From an uncultured Flavobacteriales bacterium (GTDB lineage: Bacteria; Bacteroidota; Bacteroidia; Flavobacteriales_D; Crocinitomicaceae): a stretch of DNA of 64,000 nt. The DNA is taken from contig CAJXRM010000002.1 in assembly GCA_913059205.1 (NCBI GenBank), positions 42,963-106,962 on the forward strand, written 5' to 3'. The notes beneath the pieces were generated by a model that worked only from the letters and a program-made list of their open reading frames with translations, was not told the DNA's origin and did not search any database. How positions within the stretch are numbered: the stretch's first letter is position 1; the number at the start of each line of letters is the position of its first letter. Positions 1 through 9,335 of the stretch are shown one piece after another. A program made the position numbers and the translations under genes.

Positions 1-2
1 GT

Positions 3-1475
3 GATATTTTTATTGATTTATTGGGATATAGAAAGTACGGACACAATGAAGGCGATGAGCCAAAATTTACACAGCCGAACTTATACAACATGATCGCGAA
101 ACACGCGAACGTGAAGGACATATACTTCTCTCAATTAGAAGCTGAAGGAGTAATTACAAAAGCTGAAGCTGATAGATTAGCTGACGATTTCAATAATTAC
201 CTCGAAAGTGAATACGAAGAATCTCGTAAACACGACAAAGCCTTAGTCTATGATTTTCTTAAAGAAGATTGGAAAGGATTTAGAGCTGGCACAGCTAAAG
301 ATTTTGAATTATCTCCAGAAACGGGTGTTGACAAAAAGAAATTACTTGCTTTGGGCGAGAAATTAGCAACTCTTCCAGATGGTAAAAAATATTTTAGAAA
401 AATCTCAAAGATTTTCAATGATCGTTTAACTGCAATCAAAGAAGATAACTTAGATTGGGGAAGTGCTGAAATGCTGGCTTACGCGACATTGTTAGAAGAT
501 GGACATCCAGTTCGCCTTTCTGGACAAGATGTGGAAAGAGGAACTTTTTCTCACAGACACGCTGTAGTAAAAACAGAAGATACAGAAGAGGAAGTAATCA
601 CGTTAAACTTGCTTTCAGACAAACAAGCACCTTTTTCAATTTATAACTCCTTACTTTCTGAATATGGCGTACTTGGCTTTGAATACGGTTACTCTCTAGC
701 TTGTCCAAATGGTTTAACTATTTGGGAGGCGCAATTTGGGGATTTCTACAATGGTGCTCAAACAATGGTCGATCAATTCATTACTGCAGGTGAAGATAAG
801 TGGGCAACCCAAAGTGGATTAGTTATGTTACTTCCTCATGGATATGAAGGTCAAGGTGCCGAGCATTCAAGCGGTCGTATGGAACGTTTTTTACAGCAAT
901 GTGCCGATTTGAATATTCAAGTAGTTAACACTTCTACTCCTGCAAATCATTTCCATTTATTGAGAAGACAAATGAAACGTGATTTTAGAAAACCCTTGGT
1001 TGTATTTTCACCAAAAATGTTGTTGCGTCATCCAAGAGCTACATCGTCATTAGATGAAATGGCAAAAGGTCGATTCCAAGAAGTAATTGATGATCCAAAA
1101 GCTAAAGTGGCAAACGTTGATACAGTTGTAATGTGTAGCGGTAAATTCTACTATGAAGCAACAGATAAAGCTGAACAATTAGGTGCTGAAAATATGGCTT
1201 TTGTTCGAATAGAACAGTTGTATCCATTACCAAAAAATCAAATCAACGAGATTCTTAAAAAGTATAAAAATGCAACAACGATTATTTGGGCTCAAGAAGA
1301 ACCAGCAAATATGGGTGCATGGACATATATGGCAATGGAATTAAGGGAATTGAACTTGACCGGGATTTGTCGCTATGCATCTGCAGCGGCAGCTGAAGGT
1401 TCTCATGACCTACATAAACGTCGTTTGGAACGCCTATTTAACGAACTTTTTGCTTACGCGAAAGTGAACGCATAA
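3..1475 (+). CDS. sucA: 2-oxoglutarate dehydrogenase E1 component, C-terminal half (5' truncated by window edge)
   Basis: E1 of the 2-oxoglutarate dehydrogenase complex: thiamine-diphosphate-dependent decarboxylation of 2-oxoglutarate and transfer of the succinyl group to E2 lipoyl arms, in the cytosolic TCA cycle. The frame is open from base 3 and reads DIFIDLLGYRKYGHNEGDEP, which matches the family's conserved GHNEGDEPxFTQP segment near the middle of the protein, so about the last 490 of roughly 900-950 residues are present and the real start lies to the left. Further conserved family segments are visible, including LPHGYEGQGAEHSSGR and WAQEEPANMGAW close to the C terminus. An in-frame TTG at 21 is not a plausible start because homology continues upstream of it. 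sucB follows 33 nt downstream, the usual sucAB operon. Confidence 0.96.
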   Translation, partial: DIFIDLLGYRKYGHNEGDEPKFTQPNLYNMIAKHANVKDIYFSQLEAEGVITKAEADRLADDFNNYLESEYEESRKHDKALVYDFLKEDWKGFRAGTAKDFELSPETGVDKKKLLALGEKLATLPDGKKYFRKISKIFNDRLTAIKEDNLDWGSAEMLAYATLLEDGHPVRLSGQDVERGTFSHRHAVVKTEDTEEEVITLNLLSDKQAPFSIYNSLLSEYGVLGFEYGYSLACPNGLTIWEAQFGDFYNGAQTMVDQFITAGEDKWATQSGLVMLLPHGYEGQGAEHSSGRMERFLQQCADLNIQVVNTSTPANHFHLLRRQMKRDFRKPLVVFSPKMLLRHPRATSSLDEMAKGRFQEVIDDPKAKVANVDTVVMCSGKFYYEATDKAEQLGAENMAFVRIEQLYPLPKNQINEILKKYKNATTIIWAQEEPANMGAWTYMAMELRELNLTGICRYASAAAAEGSHDLHKRRLERLFNELFAYAKVNA

Positions 1476-1508
1476 CAATTTTAGACTACACATTAAAACA
1501 AGATAGAC

Positions 1509-2777
1509 ATGTCAGTATTAGAAATGAAAGTACCAAGTCCAGGAGAATCAATTTCTGAAGTAGAAATTGCACAATGGTTGGTATCTGACGGAGATTACGT
1601 AGAAAAAGACCAAGCGATTGCTGAAGTAGATTCGGACAAGGCAACACTGGAACTACCTGCTGAGGAAAGCGGAATCATAACACTTAAAGCTGAAGATGGT
1701 GATACAGTTGCTGTTGGTGCAGTCGTATGTTTGATCGACACTGCTGCAGAAAAACCTGCAGGATTTACATCGGCACCTGTTGAATCAGCACCAGCAGTTA
1801 AAGCTCCTGAAAACAAACCAACTGCTTCAGCGCCGAGCCCTGACCCAGTTAAGCCTGTTGTAGAAAGTAAAACTTCTTATGCTTCTGGTACTCCATCTGT
1901 CGCGGCAGCTAAAATTATGGCTGAAAACGGTGTTTCGTCCAATCAGTTGAATGGAACAGGAAAAGACGGTAGAATTACCAAACAAGATGTTGTTGCCGCA
2001 ATGGCTTCTGGATTCTCATCAAACGCGGCTCAAGGTTGGGGTGGAACAAGGAACCAATCAGTAGAAAAAATGTCGATGATGCGCCGTAAAATTGCGGAGC
2101 GTCTAGTGGCCGTGAAAAGTGAAACTGCTATGTTGACTACCTTTAACGAAGTTGACATGAAGCCTATTATGGATTTACGCGCCAAATACAAAGGAAAATT
2201 TGCTGAATACCACGATGTCAATTTAGGTTTCATGTCCTTTTTTACAAAAGCAGTTACTGAAGCATTAAATTTATATCCTTCTGTTAATGGACAAATTGAT
2301 GGAAAAGACATGATATTACACGATTATGCTGATATTGGGGTTGCGGTTTCTTCTCCAAAAGGACTGATGGTTCCAGTGGTGCGGAATGCCGAGCAAATGT
2401 CTTTGGCTGAAATAGAGCGAGAAATTAAACGCCTTGCAATTAAAGCTAGAGACGGTAAAATTACTCCCGATGAAATGACTGGTGGAACTTTTACAATCAC
2501 CAATGGTGGAGTATTTGGATCTATGCTATCAACTCCTATTATTAATCCTCCTCAATCGGCAATTTTAGGAATGCACAACATTGTTGAGCGTCCAGTTGCA
2601 ATTGACGGAAAAGTTGAAATTCGTCCAATTATGTATCTGGCATTATCTTATGACCACCGAATCATTGACGGAAAAGAATCCGTGAGTTTCTTGGTGAAAG
2701 TAAAGGAAATGTTAGAAAACCCTGAAAGAATGATTTTTGGTTCGAAAGACCCATTAGAAGTTCTGTTAGGATTATAG
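1509..2777 (+). CDS. sucB: Dihydrolipoyllysine-residue succinyltransferase (E2 of 2-oxoglutarate dehydrogenase)
   Basis: E2 core enzyme that accepts the succinyl group on a lipoyl lysine and passes it to CoA, giving succinyl-CoA. Domain order is visible: an N-terminal lipoyl domain (about 1-78) with the lipoylated lysine in DSDKA (Lys44), an Ala/Pro/Val-rich linker, a peripheral-subunit-binding domain (about 128-165, [12 protein letters not shown]...[11 protein letters not shown]), then the trimer-forming catalytic domain ending with the DHRIIDG active-site motif (His383, Asp387). At 422 residues it has normal length for a single-lipoyl E2. SucB rather than the pyruvate E2 is chosen from its position directly after sucA. 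A hairpin terminator follows at once. Confidence 0.96.
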   Translation: MSVLEMKVPSPGESISEVEIAQWLVSDGDYVEKDQAIAEVDSDKATLELPAEESGIITLKAEDGDTVAVGAVVCLIDTAAEKPAGFTSAPVESAPAVKAPENKPTASAPSPDPVKPVVESKTSYASGTPSVAAAKIMAENGVSSNQLNGTGKDGRITKQDVVAAMASGFSSNAAQGWGGTRNQSVEKMSMMRRKIAERLVAVKSETAMLTTFNEVDMKPIMDLRAKYKGKFAEYHDVNLGFMSFFTKAVTEALNLYPSVNGQIDGKDMILHDYADIGVAVSSPKGLMVPVVRNAEQMSLAEIEREIKRLAIKARDGKITPDEMTGGTFTITNGGVFGSMLSTPIINPPQSAILGMHNIVERPVAIDGKVEIRPIMYLALSYDHRIIDGKESVSFLVKVKEMLENPERMIFGSKDPLEVLLGL

Positions 2778-2794
2778 AAAATTTTCTTAAATAC

Positions 2795-2829
2795 AAAGCG
2801 GGGGGGAATTTCCCCCCCCCCCTTTTTTT
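2795..2829 (+). terminator. Intrinsic terminator of sucAB with homopolymeric G/C stem
   Basis: AAAG at 2795-2798, then seven G (2800-2806), a five-base AATTT loop, eleven C (2812-2822) and seven T (2823-2829). The G and C runs pair and the T tract follows, 18 nt after the sucB stop. Such pure G/C homopolymers are atypical of the surrounding AT-rich DNA, and the exact run lengths may be uncertain in the assembly. Confidence 0.75.
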
Positions 2830-3262
2830 GTCCAAAAATTTTGTGCAGTCGCACTATTAAATTACTAATCTCTCAATAAGTTTCATTTAATTGAAAAGAG
2901 CGATTGAATTCTGCAATGAACATAATTAAAACAAAGAAATTCCCCAATTGAAATGCTTGGATGTCAGGAATTATTTGCTGACAAACTATTTATCTGACAA
3001 ATTGACAATCATTTATTTGATACTATTTTGACCTTAAATGGAACAACCATGGAATTTATTACACGCCCTATCTAACAATTTTTCAAAAGTAATTTGACAC
3101 AACATACGACTGCACATTACTCTATTAATCAGAATGTTAAGTATGCATGCATAGCGATATTTTAGCCTAAACCATTCATTATCAATTTCTAAAAAAATGT
3201 TAAATACATAATTCGACTGTAATAAACTCAAACATCATACGTTTATATAATAACAATACAAG

Positions 3263-3297
3263 TTGACAAAGTTTTAAAAGTTGGCATACAATTTGAA
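3263..3297 (+). promoter_or_regulatory. Candidate promoter for the 3.3-kb small RNA
   Basis: Two overlapping readings are possible. TTGACA (3263-3268) and TACAAT (3287-3292) with an 18-nt spacer resemble a classical sigma-70 promoter. TTGGCATACAATTTGAA (3281-3297) resembles a sigma-54 site (TGGCAC-N5-TTGCA) with correct spacing and two mismatches, one of them in the -12 GC. Neither is the exact TAnnTTTG box seen before most genes here. No coding region starts within 170 nt downstream. Confidence 0.45.
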
Positions 3298-3304
3298 TAT
3301 TCTT

Positions 3305-3396
3305 TAATCAACTAAGTAGAAGTTAGTTTTCATAAGTAGTAGTAGTAGTTTAGGTTATGAGCGGGAAGGATGCCAGTCTTTCCCGCTTGTTTTTTA
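3305..3396 (+). ncRNA. Candidate small RNA (about 90 nt) upstream of lepA
   Basis: This lies in the approximately 700-nt gene-free stretch between sucB and lepA. It is bounded on the left by the promoter-like sequence at 3263-3297 and on the right by a strong hairpin plus U tract. It contains five AGT triplets in a row (about 3336-3350). None of the three frames gives a convincing leader peptide, and lepA appears to have its own -7 box 38 nt after the terminator, so an independent transcript is more likely than a lepA leader. The 5' end is estimated from promoter spacing and is approximate. I do not recognise the RNA family. The rest of the stretch (2830-3262) shows nothing I can support. Confidence 0.4.
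3361..3396 (+). terminator. Intrinsic terminator ending the candidate small RNA
   Basis: A ten-pair stem GCGGGAAGGA / TCTTTCCCGC (3361-3370 with 3377-3386, one G-T pair) closes a six-base loop TGCCAG and is followed by TTGTTTTTTA. There is no gene directly upstream on this strand apart from sucB, which has its own terminator. Confidence 0.75.
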
Positions 3397-3433
3397 TACC
3401 TACTTTAGGTGTACTAAATTCATTAATTTGCCG

Positions 3434-3441
3434 TACTTTTG
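3434..3441 (+). promoter_or_regulatory. lepA promoter -7 box (TACTTTTG)
   Basis: Exact match to the Bacteroidota -7 consensus TAnnTTTG, 35 nt before the lepA start codon. This puts the transcript start near 3446 and leaves a leader of about 30 nt. No clear -33 TTG at ideal spacing. Confidence 0.5.
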
Positions 3442-3476
3442 GGCTTGCTATATCAATCAGTTAGCACAATACACGT

Positions 3477-5273
3477 ATGAAGAATATTCGAAATTTTTGC
3501 ATCATTGCACATATTGATCATGGGAAAAGCACATTAGCCGATCGTTTATTACAAACTACAGGAACAATTTCCGATCGCGACATGCAGGCACAAGCGCTTG
3601 ATGATATGGATATTGAGCGAGAAAGAGGGATTACGATTAAAAGTCACGCCATCCAAATGAACTATAAAAGAGATGGCATTGATTATGTGTTGAATTTAAT
3701 TGACACTCCGGGTCACGTTGATTTTTCTTATGAAGTTTCACGATCTATTGCGGCTTGCGAAGGTGCTTTACTTATCGTAGATGCCTCTCAAGGGATTGAA
3801 GCACAAACAATTTCAAATTTATATTTGGCCTTAGAACACGACTTGGAAATCATTCCAATCCTAAATAAAATGGATTTACCAGGCGCAATGCCGGAAGAAG
3901 TAACTGATCAAATTGTTGAATTAATCGGGTGTGACCCAAGTGACGTTATTCCCGCCTCCGGAAAAACTGGACTAGGTGTTGAAGAAATTTTAGAAGCAGT
4001 TATCAATCGTATTCCATGTCCTGTTGGAGATGAAAACGAGCCGCTTCAGGCAATGATCTTCGATTCAGTATTTAACCCTTTCAGAGGAATTATTGCTTAC
4101 TATCGTGTTCGAAATGGTGTAATTCGTAAAGGACAGAAAATAAAATTTATGAATACTGGTAAATCTTACAATGCTGAAGAAATCGGTATTTTAAAAATGG
4201 ATTTACAACCTCGAACTGAAGTTAAAGCTGGAGATGTTGGCTATATTATTTCAGGAATTAAAAGAGCTGCTGAAGTCAAAGTTGGTGATACGCTTACGAC
4301 TTTAGATAACCCAACATCTCAAGCAGTTAAGGGATTCGAAGATGTAAAACCAATGGTCTTCGCTGGAATTTATCCTGTGGATACTGAGGATTATGAGGAA
4401 CTACGATATTCAATGGAAAAGCTACAGCTGAATGATTCATCTTTGGTTTTTGAACCAGAATCGTCTGCTGCACTTGGTTTCGGATTCCGTTGTGGATTCT
4501 TGGGTATGCTGCACATGGAGATTATCCAAGAACGTTTGGAACGTGAGTTTAATATGACCGTAATTACCACGGTTCCTAACGTTTCTTACAAAGCTTACTT
4601 AACAAAAGATCCTTTAACAGCCAAAATTGTAAACAATCCATCCGAACTACCAGATCCGTCGACAATGGCGAGTATGGAAGAACCATATATCAAAGCACAA
4701 GTTATTACAAAGTCGGAATACGTGGGTCAAATTATGACATTGTGTATTGAAAAACGCGGTGAATTGACTAACCAAGTATATTTAACCCAAGATAGAGTCG
4801 AACTTTCTTTTGAAATGCCATTGGGTGAAATTGTATTCGATTTTTATGATCGTTTAAAATCTGTTTCTCGTGGATATGCTTCGTTTGATTATCACCCAAC
4901 AGGTTATAAAACTTCGGATTTAATTAAAATGGATTTGATGTTGAATGGAGAGCAAATTGATGCTCTTTCAGCACTAGTTCACAGAAGTAACGCATACGAA
5001 TTAGGAAAACGAATCTGTATTAAATTAAAAGAATTGATTCCTCGCCAACAATTCGAAATTCCAATTCAGGCGGCAATTGGCGCTAAAGTAATTGCTCGTG
5101 AAACAATCAAGGCATTGCGTAAAGATGTGACAGCTAAATGTTATGGTGGAGATATTTCACGTAAACGTAAGCTTCTTGAAAAACAAAAGGAAGGTAAGAA
5201 AAGAATGCGTCAAGTCGGGCGAGTAGAAATTCCTCAAGAAGCATTTTTAGCTGTATTGAAATTGAATGATTAA
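3477..5273 (+). CDS. lepA: Elongation factor 4 (LepA), ribosome back-translocating GTPase
   Basis: Translational GTPase that binds the ribosome and affects translocation and assembly; cytosolic or membrane-peripheral. The G domain shows P-loop AHIDHGKST (residues 10-18), the G2 region [13 protein letters not shown] and NKMD. EF-G-like domains II, III and V follow, then the LepA-specific C-terminal domain with the typical basic ending segment ([25 protein letters not shown]). The length of 598 residues is standard for the family. The start ATG at 3477 fits the family N terminus ([18 protein letters not shown]) and follows a -7 box. It stands alone between two terminators. Confidence 0.97.
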   Translation: MKNIRNFCIIAHIDHGKSTLADRLLQTTGTISDRDMQAQALDDMDIERERGITIKSHAIQMNYKRDGIDYVLNLIDTPGHVDFSYEVSRSIAACEGALLIVDASQGIEAQTISNLYLALEHDLEIIPILNKMDLPGAMPEEVTDQIVELIGCDPSDVIPASGKTGLGVEEILEAVINRIPCPVGDENEPLQAMIFDSVFNPFRGIIAYYRVRNGVIRKGQKIKFMNTGKSYNAEEIGILKMDLQPRTEVKAGDVGYIISGIKRAAEVKVGDTLTTLDNPTSQAVKGFEDVKPMVFAGIYPVDTEDYEELRYSMEKLQLNDSSLVFEPESSAALGFGFRCGFLGMLHMEIIQERLEREFNMTVITTVPNVSYKAYLTKDPLTAKIVNNPSELPDPSTMASMEEPYIKAQVITKSEYVGQIMTLCIEKRGELTNQVYLTQDRVELSFEMPLGEIVFDFYDRLKSVSRGYASFDYHPTGYKTSDLIKMDLMLNGEQIDALSALVHRSNAYELGKRICIKLKELIPRQQFEIPIQAAIGAKVIARETIKALRKDVTAKCYGGDISRKRKLLEKQKEGKKRMRQVGRVEIPQEAFLAVLKLND

Positions 5274-5290
5274 AACAATACGATTTTATT

Positions 5291-5326
5291 AAAAGCCCTA
5301 TATGAACTGTCACATGGGTTTTTTTT
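5291..5326 (+). terminator. Weak intrinsic terminator after lepA
   Basis: AAAAGCCC and GGGTTTT arms (5291-5298 and 5315-5326) flank a loop of about 16 nt and run into eight T, 18 nt after the lepA stop. The stem is short and imperfect, so termination strength is uncertain. Confidence 0.5.
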
Positions 5327-5401
5327 AATTCTGTATATTCTTTTCATCTTAATATATTTCACCAAAATGTGTAACTGAATTACCTTTCAAACTCATAATT
5401 C

Positions 5402-5431
5402 AAAAAAAAAGGCTACTCAATGAGTAGCCTT
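5402..5431 (-). terminator. Intrinsic terminator of the fabH-accB-accC transcript
   Basis: A perfect ten-pair stem AAGGCTACTC/GAGTAGCCTT (5409-5418 with 5422-5431), AAT loop. On the minus strand it is followed by nine T (5402-5410). It lies 18 nt beyond the accC stop codon; the symmetrical stem could also stop read-through from lepA. Confidence 0.85.
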
Positions 5432-5448
5432 AAAAATTATTGGTTCGT

Positions 5449-6783
5449 TTAATATTCAAACGTTTCCATAAAACTTGTTGTGAAATCACCTTCGTTAAAT
5501 TTAGGATCCTCCATCAATTTTTGGTGAAAAGGAATAGTTGTTTTAATTCCCTCAATAATGTATTCATCCAAGGCACGTTTCATTTTTAAAATTGCTTCAT
5601 CACGAGTTTGCGCGACAACAATCAATTTAGAAATCATTGAATCGTAATTCGGTGGAATAACATAACCAGCGTACACATGCGTATCTATTCGAACACCATG
5701 TCCTCCAGGTGAGTGATATGTTTCAATCTTACCTGGTGAAGGTCTAAAGTTATTTTTAGGATCTTCTGCATTGATTCTACATTGAATCGAGTGCATTTTA
5801 GGGTAATGATTTTCACCTGATATTTTCTCGCCAAAAGCAATTTTAATTTGCTCTTTAATCAAGTCGTAGTTAATTACCTCTTCAGTAATAGTATGTTCAA
5901 CCTGAATACGGGTATTCATTTCCATAAAGTAGAAATCGCGGTGCTTATCAACCAAGAACTCCACTGTACCAACTCCTTCATAGTTCACAGCTTTCGTTGC
6001 CTTAATCGCGGCATTTCCCATTCTTTCTCTCAATTCATCTGTCATAAATGGAGAAGGTGTTTCTTCTACCAATTTTTGGTGACGACGTTGAATAGAACAA
6101 TCTCTTTCTGACAAGTGACATGCGTTTCCGTATTGGTCACCGGCAATTTGAATTTCGATGTGACGTGGCTCTTCTATGAATTTCTCCATATAAAGTCCGT
6201 TGTTACCGAATGCCGCAGCTGATTCAGCACGGGTTCCGTCCCAAGCTGCCTCCATGTCTTCTTCTTTCCAAACCACACGCATTCCTTTTCCACCACCACC
6301 GGCAGTAGCTTTAAGTATGATTGGGTATTTAATCTTTTTTGCAACAGCCTTCGCATCAGCTAAATCTTTCAACAAACCTGTTGATCCTGGAATACAAGGA
6401 ACGCCAGCTTTAATCATAGTAGCTTTTGCGCTTGCTTTGTCTCCCATTCCTGCAATTTGCTCTGGAGTTGCACCAATAAATTTAATATTATGCTCCTGGC
6501 ACACTTTAGAAAATTTTTCGTTCTCAGAAAGAAATCCATATCCAGGGTGAATCGCATCCGCATTTGTTATTTCTGCTGCTGCAATAATGTTTGGAATAGA
6601 TAAGTAAGAAAGTGCACTTGACGGTGGCCCAATACAAACCGCTTCATCCGCAAAACGAACTGGTAAACTGTCTTTGTCCGCTGTTGAATAAACCGCGACT
6701 GTTTTAATTCCCATTTCTTTACATGTACGAATAATACGCAATGCAATTTCACCTCTATTGGCAATCAATATTTTTTTGAACAT
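5449..6783 (-). CDS. accC: Acetyl-CoA carboxylase, biotin carboxylase subunit
   Basis: ATP-dependent carboxylation of biotin on AccB, first half-reaction of acetyl-CoA carboxylase, the committed step of fatty acid synthesis. It has the biotin-carboxylase N-terminal domain ([17 protein letters not shown]), the ATP-grasp domain with glycine-rich [12 protein letters not shown] and the [15 protein letters not shown] signature, and the C-terminal biotin-carboxylase domain. The 444 residues match a stand-alone AccC. It is the last gene of fabH-accB-accC on the minus strand, separated from accB by a hairpin that may tune its expression, and followed by a strong terminator. Confidence 0.96.
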   Translation of the reverse strand: MFKKILIANRGEIALRIIRTCKEMGIKTVAVYSTADKDSLPVRFADEAVCIGPPSSALSYLSIPNIIAAAEITNADAIHPGYGFLSENEKFSKVCQEHNIKFIGATPEQIAGMGDKASAKATMIKAGVPCIPGSTGLLKDLADAKAVAKKIKYPIILKATAGGGGKGMRVVWKEEDMEAAWDGTRAESAAAFGNNGLYMEKFIEEPRHIEIQIAGDQYGNACHLSERDCSIQRRHQKLVEETPSPFMTDELRERMGNAAIKATKAVNYEGVGTVEFLVDKHRDFYFMEMNTRIQVEHTITEEVINYDLIKEQIKIAFGEKISGENHYPKMHSIQCRINAEDPKNNFRPSPGKIETYHSPGGHGVRIDTHVYAGYVIPPNYDSMISKLIVVAQTRDEAILKMKRALDEYIIEGIKTTIPFHQKLMEDPKFNEGDFTTSFMETFEY

Positions 6784-6803
6784 GCCTGTTTAATTTTATA
6801 TGT

Positions 6804-6830
6804 AAAAAAATAGAGACGAAAGCCTCTATT
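6804..6830 (-). terminator. Hairpin with U tract between accB and accC (partial terminator or processing site)
   Basis: AATAGAG/CTCTATT arms (6809-6815 and 6824-6830) with an inner C-GAAA-G tetraloop cap across one A-C mismatch. On the minus strand seven T follow (6804-6810). It sits 15 nt after the accB stop and 20 nt before the accC start, so it would terminate part of the transcript inside the operon. Confidence 0.6.
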
Positions 6831-6845
6831 CTAAATCAATTTTAA

Positions 6846-7340
6846 TTACGATGGATCAACTAAAAATAACGGCTGATCGTATTCAACTGGTGTTGAATCA
6901 TCCACCAATACTTTTACAATTTTTCCTGTTACTTCAGCTTCAATTTCATTGAACAACTTCATTGCTTCAATAATACAAACAGTATCTCCAACAGCGATTG
7001 AATCTCCAACATTTTTAAACGGATCTTTGTCCGGCCCTGAAGAACGGTAGAATGTTCCAATCATTGGTGATTTAACAGTAATCAAATTAGAATCATTTGC
7101 AGGAGCCGCTGTTGGTGCTGCTGGAGCCGCCGCCACTGGTGCTGCTGCCGGAGCCGCAACTGGTGCTGGAGCTAGTGCCGGTGCTGCAACTTGTGGAGCT
7201 GCTTGCACATATATTTGTTGTTGTTCACGTTCAGCATCTGCTTTAATGACAATTTTAAAATCTTTTTGTTCAATTTCAACTTCGTTAACGCCTGATTTAG
7301 CGACGAACTTTATTAAATCTTGTATTTCCTTGATATTCAT
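6846..7340 (-). CDS. accB: Acetyl-CoA carboxylase biotin carboxyl carrier protein
   Basis: Carrier protein whose biotin shuttles CO2 between AccC and the carboxyltransferase. The N-terminal region (1-45) matches the AccB start ([25 protein letters not shown]). A long Ala/Pro linker (about 46-80) is followed by the biotinyl domain with [12 protein letters not shown], in which Lys128 is the expected biotinylation site. Its length of 164 residues is typical. fabH lies 36 nt upstream and accC 62 nt downstream on the same strand; the carboxyltransferase genes are not in this window. Confidence 0.96.
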   Translation of the reverse strand: MNIKEIQDLIKFVAKSGVNEVEIEQKDFKIVIKADAEREQQQIYVQAAPQVAAPALAPAPVAAPAAAPVAAAPAAPTAAPANDSNLITVKSPMIGTFYRSSGPDKDPFKNVGDSIAVGDTVCIIEAMKLFNEIEAEVTGKIVKVLVDDSTPVEYDQPLFLVDPS

Positions 7341-7376
7341 TATTGTATGATTTTTACAGGTTAAAAATACTATTTT

Positions 7377-8366
7377 TTAAGAATTATATGCCCATTTGAG
7401 GTAAACTGACCCCCAAGTGAATCCTCCACCGAAAGCCGATAGAATTAATTTATCTCCTTTTTTCAATTGTTTTTCATAGTCCCACAAGCACAATGGTAAT
7501 GTTCCCGCCGTTGTATTTCCGTATTTTTGAATGTTAATCATTACCTTTTCTTCAGGTAATCCCATTCGTTTCGCCGTAGCGTCAATAATTCTCAAGTTCG
7601 CTTGATGAGGCACTAGCCAATCTACATCGTCGCTCGTTAAATTATTTTTCTCCATAATTTCAGCCGAAACCTCCGCCATGTTTGTCACGGCAAATTTAAA
7701 TACTTGCTTCCCTTCTTGGCGAACAAAGTGCATTCGTTTTTCAATCGTTTCGATTGATGTTGGATTTAAAGATCCGCCTCCAGGCTGAACTAAGTATTCT
7801 CTTCCTGAACCATCACTTTTTAGAATGAAGTCTTGTACACCCAATCCATCTTCGTTTGGTTCCAACATTACGGCTCCTGCACCATCACCGAAAATAATAC
7901 ATGTAGTACGATCTTCGTAGTCGATAATTGAACTCATTTTATCTACACCAACAACTATTACCTTTTTGTAACGTCCAGTTTCAATAAACTGAGAACCTGT
8001 TGCCAATCCATAAATAAAACCTGAACATGCTGCGATTAAATCATACCCCCACGCATTCGTCATTCCCAATTTATCACAAAGAACATTCGCAGTACTTGGA
8101 AATGGATAATCTGGTGTTACAGTAGCCAAGATAACCAAATCCACGTCCTCGGGCCGTGTGTTCGTTTTCTTCAGTAAACCTTCAACTGCGCCAACAGCCA
8201 TGTCGGAAGATGCACCGTCTTTCATGATACGTCTTTCTTTAATTCCTGTTCGACTTGTTATCCATTCATCCGACGTTTCAACAATTTTTGACAATTCGTC
8301 GTTTGTTAAAACGTAATCTGGTAAATAACCTTGAACACCGGTAATGGCAGCTGTAATTTTGCTCAT
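7377..8366 (-). CDS. fabH: Beta-ketoacyl-ACP synthase III
   Basis: Condenses acetyl- or branched acyl-CoA with malonyl-ACP to start fatty acid synthesis. The catalytic triad is readable: Cys114 in AACSGF, His in VPHQANLRI and Asn in YGNTTAGT. The glycine-rich C-terminal segment LSAFGGGFTWGSVYLKW is also present. Its 329 residues are standard. It is the first gene of the fabH-accB-accC cluster. The plsX gene, often found next to fabH and rpmF in other bacteria, is absent here; 201 nt without a gene separate it from rpmF. Confidence 0.96.
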   Translation of the reverse strand: MSKITAAITGVQGYLPDYVLTNDELSKIVETSDEWITSRTGIKERRIMKDGASSDMAVGAVEGLLKKTNTRPEDVDLVILATVTPDYPFPSTANVLCDKLGMTNAWGYDLIAACSGFIYGLATGSQFIETGRYKKVIVVGVDKMSSIIDYEDRTTCIIFGDGAGAVMLEPNEDGLGVQDFILKSDGSGREYLVQPGGGSLNPTSIETIEKRMHFVRQEGKQVFKFAVTNMAEVSAEIMEKNNLTSDDVDWLVPHQANLRIIDATAKRMGLPEEKVMINIQKYGNTTAGTLPLCLWDYEKQLKKGDKLILSAFGGGFTWGSVYLKWAYNS

Positions 8367-8410
8367 GTTTTAGTTTAAAGTATTAAAAAGCGATATCGAA
8401 TTTACGACAT

Positions 8411-8450
8411 TATACAAAGAAAGGCCACTCAAGATTGAATCTTGGTCGCC
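8411..8450 (-). terminator. Hairpin with U-rich tail between rpmF and fabH
   Basis: On the minus strand an imperfect stem GGC-ACC-AAGATT pairs with AATCTTG-GT-GCC equivalents (8423-8450, one mismatch and one bulge) and is followed by TTTCTTTG. It could end the DUF177-rpmF transcript before fabH. A second small perfect hairpin, TCTTCAT-AA-ATGAAGA, lies at 8537-8552 just after the rpmF stop. The remaining bases of this 201-nt gap show no gene. Confidence 0.45.
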
Positions 8451-8567
8451 TAATGGGACAGTCTTAAAATTAACTAAAACTTCTCTATTAGAAGACAATT
8501 CAATTGAATTTCTTCCTTTTAGAACGTCACAATCAATCTTCATAAATGAAGAACTAAATCACAGAAC

Positions 8568-8759
8568 TTAAACTGCTACTTCCTTTTCTGCTACTACTTT
8601 TCCTTTGTAGTACAATTTTCCTTCATGCCAGTGAGCATGGTGAAAAAGATGTGGTTGTCCAGTTGTTGGGCATGTTGCGATGTTGTTTGCTTCCGCTTTC
8701 ACATGCGTTCTTCTTTTGTCACGTCTCGTTCTCGAGATCTTGCGTTTTGGATGTGCCAT
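8568..8759 (-). CDS. rpmF: 50S ribosomal protein L32
   Basis: Small basic protein of the large ribosomal subunit. The 63-residue sequence starts [19 protein letters not shown], the usual L32 opening, and continues with a [14 protein letters not shown] segment and YYKGKVV. Only one cysteine is left, so it is not a four-cysteine zinc-ribbon form. It lies directly downstream of the DUF177 gene, the conserved yceD-rpmF arrangement, with 21 nt between them. Confidence 0.95.
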   Translation of the reverse strand: MAHPKRKISRTRRDKRRTHVKAEANNIATCPTTGQPHLFHHAHWHEGKLYYKGKVVAEKEVAV

Positions 8760-8780
8760 TTTGCTTTTATATTATATTCT

Positions 8781-9335
8781 TTATTTCAATTTATTTAATG
8801 CCACCCACCGAGGATCAATATCTTCGTTGTCGTCATCATCTGAATCATCATTTTCATCCGATTCTTCTTTTACTACTTTTTCCTTGGTAAGAATGTACTC
8901 TCCTAATATTTCAATCATCTCTTCATTACATTCTCCCTTTTTATGGACAGAACGCAGAGGCAACGAAACTGTAATCAATTCAAAAATGTTGTCTTTAACA
9001 TCTATTTCAAACTGCTCTGGGTAAACAATAATTAGCGACTCATCATCGGAAGGCTCAGTTCCAAATTTGTAAACAAGTCGATAATCTCCTTTCACCTTTG
9101 TTTCCACTGGGTCATTGCATCTATTGCAGTCGGTTTCGACAATTCCGTTGATTTTATAATTACCAACAAGCATTGTTTCTCGTTTTTCCAACAACAAATC
9201 TACACGCACATTTCCCTTGTGTATAATTGAGTACTCAATACCATCAAAGAACGCATCAGTAATGTCAAACTCGAACTTGTGACTTCCAAGACTCAAGCCT
9301 ACAAAAGGTATGATATACTCTTTATTTGACTTCAC
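8781..9335 (-). CDS. DUF177 (YceD-like) protein, probable large-subunit rRNA accumulation factor
   Basis: Member of the DUF177 family found upstream of rpmF in most bacteria; family members are linked to 23S rRNA accumulation. Visible hallmarks are IIPFVGLSLGSHKFEFDI near the N terminus, a CxxC pair (DCNRCNDPV), and a very acidic C-terminal part (DENDDSDDDDNEDIDPRW). The frame is open back to a GTG at 9365, giving 194 residues, but the family N terminus fits better with the GTG at 9335 (MKSNKEYIIPF), giving 184. A Shine-Dalgarno-like AAGGAGGT (9351-9358, minus) lies 15 nt before that GTG, longer than ideal. Transcription likely starts near 9372 from a TACCTTTG box. Confidence 0.85.
   Translation of the reverse strand: MKSNKEYIIPFVGLSLGSHKFEFDITDAFFDGIEYSIIHKGNVRVDLLLEKRETMLVGNYKINGIVETDCNRCNDPVETKVKGDYRLVYKFGTEPSDDESLIIVYPEQFEIDVKDNIFELITVSLPLRSVHKKGECNEEMIEILGEYILTKEKVVKEESDENDDSDDDDNEDIDPRWVALNKLK

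Noticed and set aside
3034..3231. A 65-codon minus-strand ORF in the sucB-lepA gap.
   Set aside because: Composition is unlike a protein of this genome (many Cys, Ile, Asn), there is no promoter box or terminator fitting it, and it resembles random AT-rich open frame.
3336..3350. Run of five AGT triplets as a serine- or valine-codon attenuator leader before lepA.
   Set aside because: No frame has a start codon and short ORF containing the run, and lepA is not an amino-acid biosynthesis gene.
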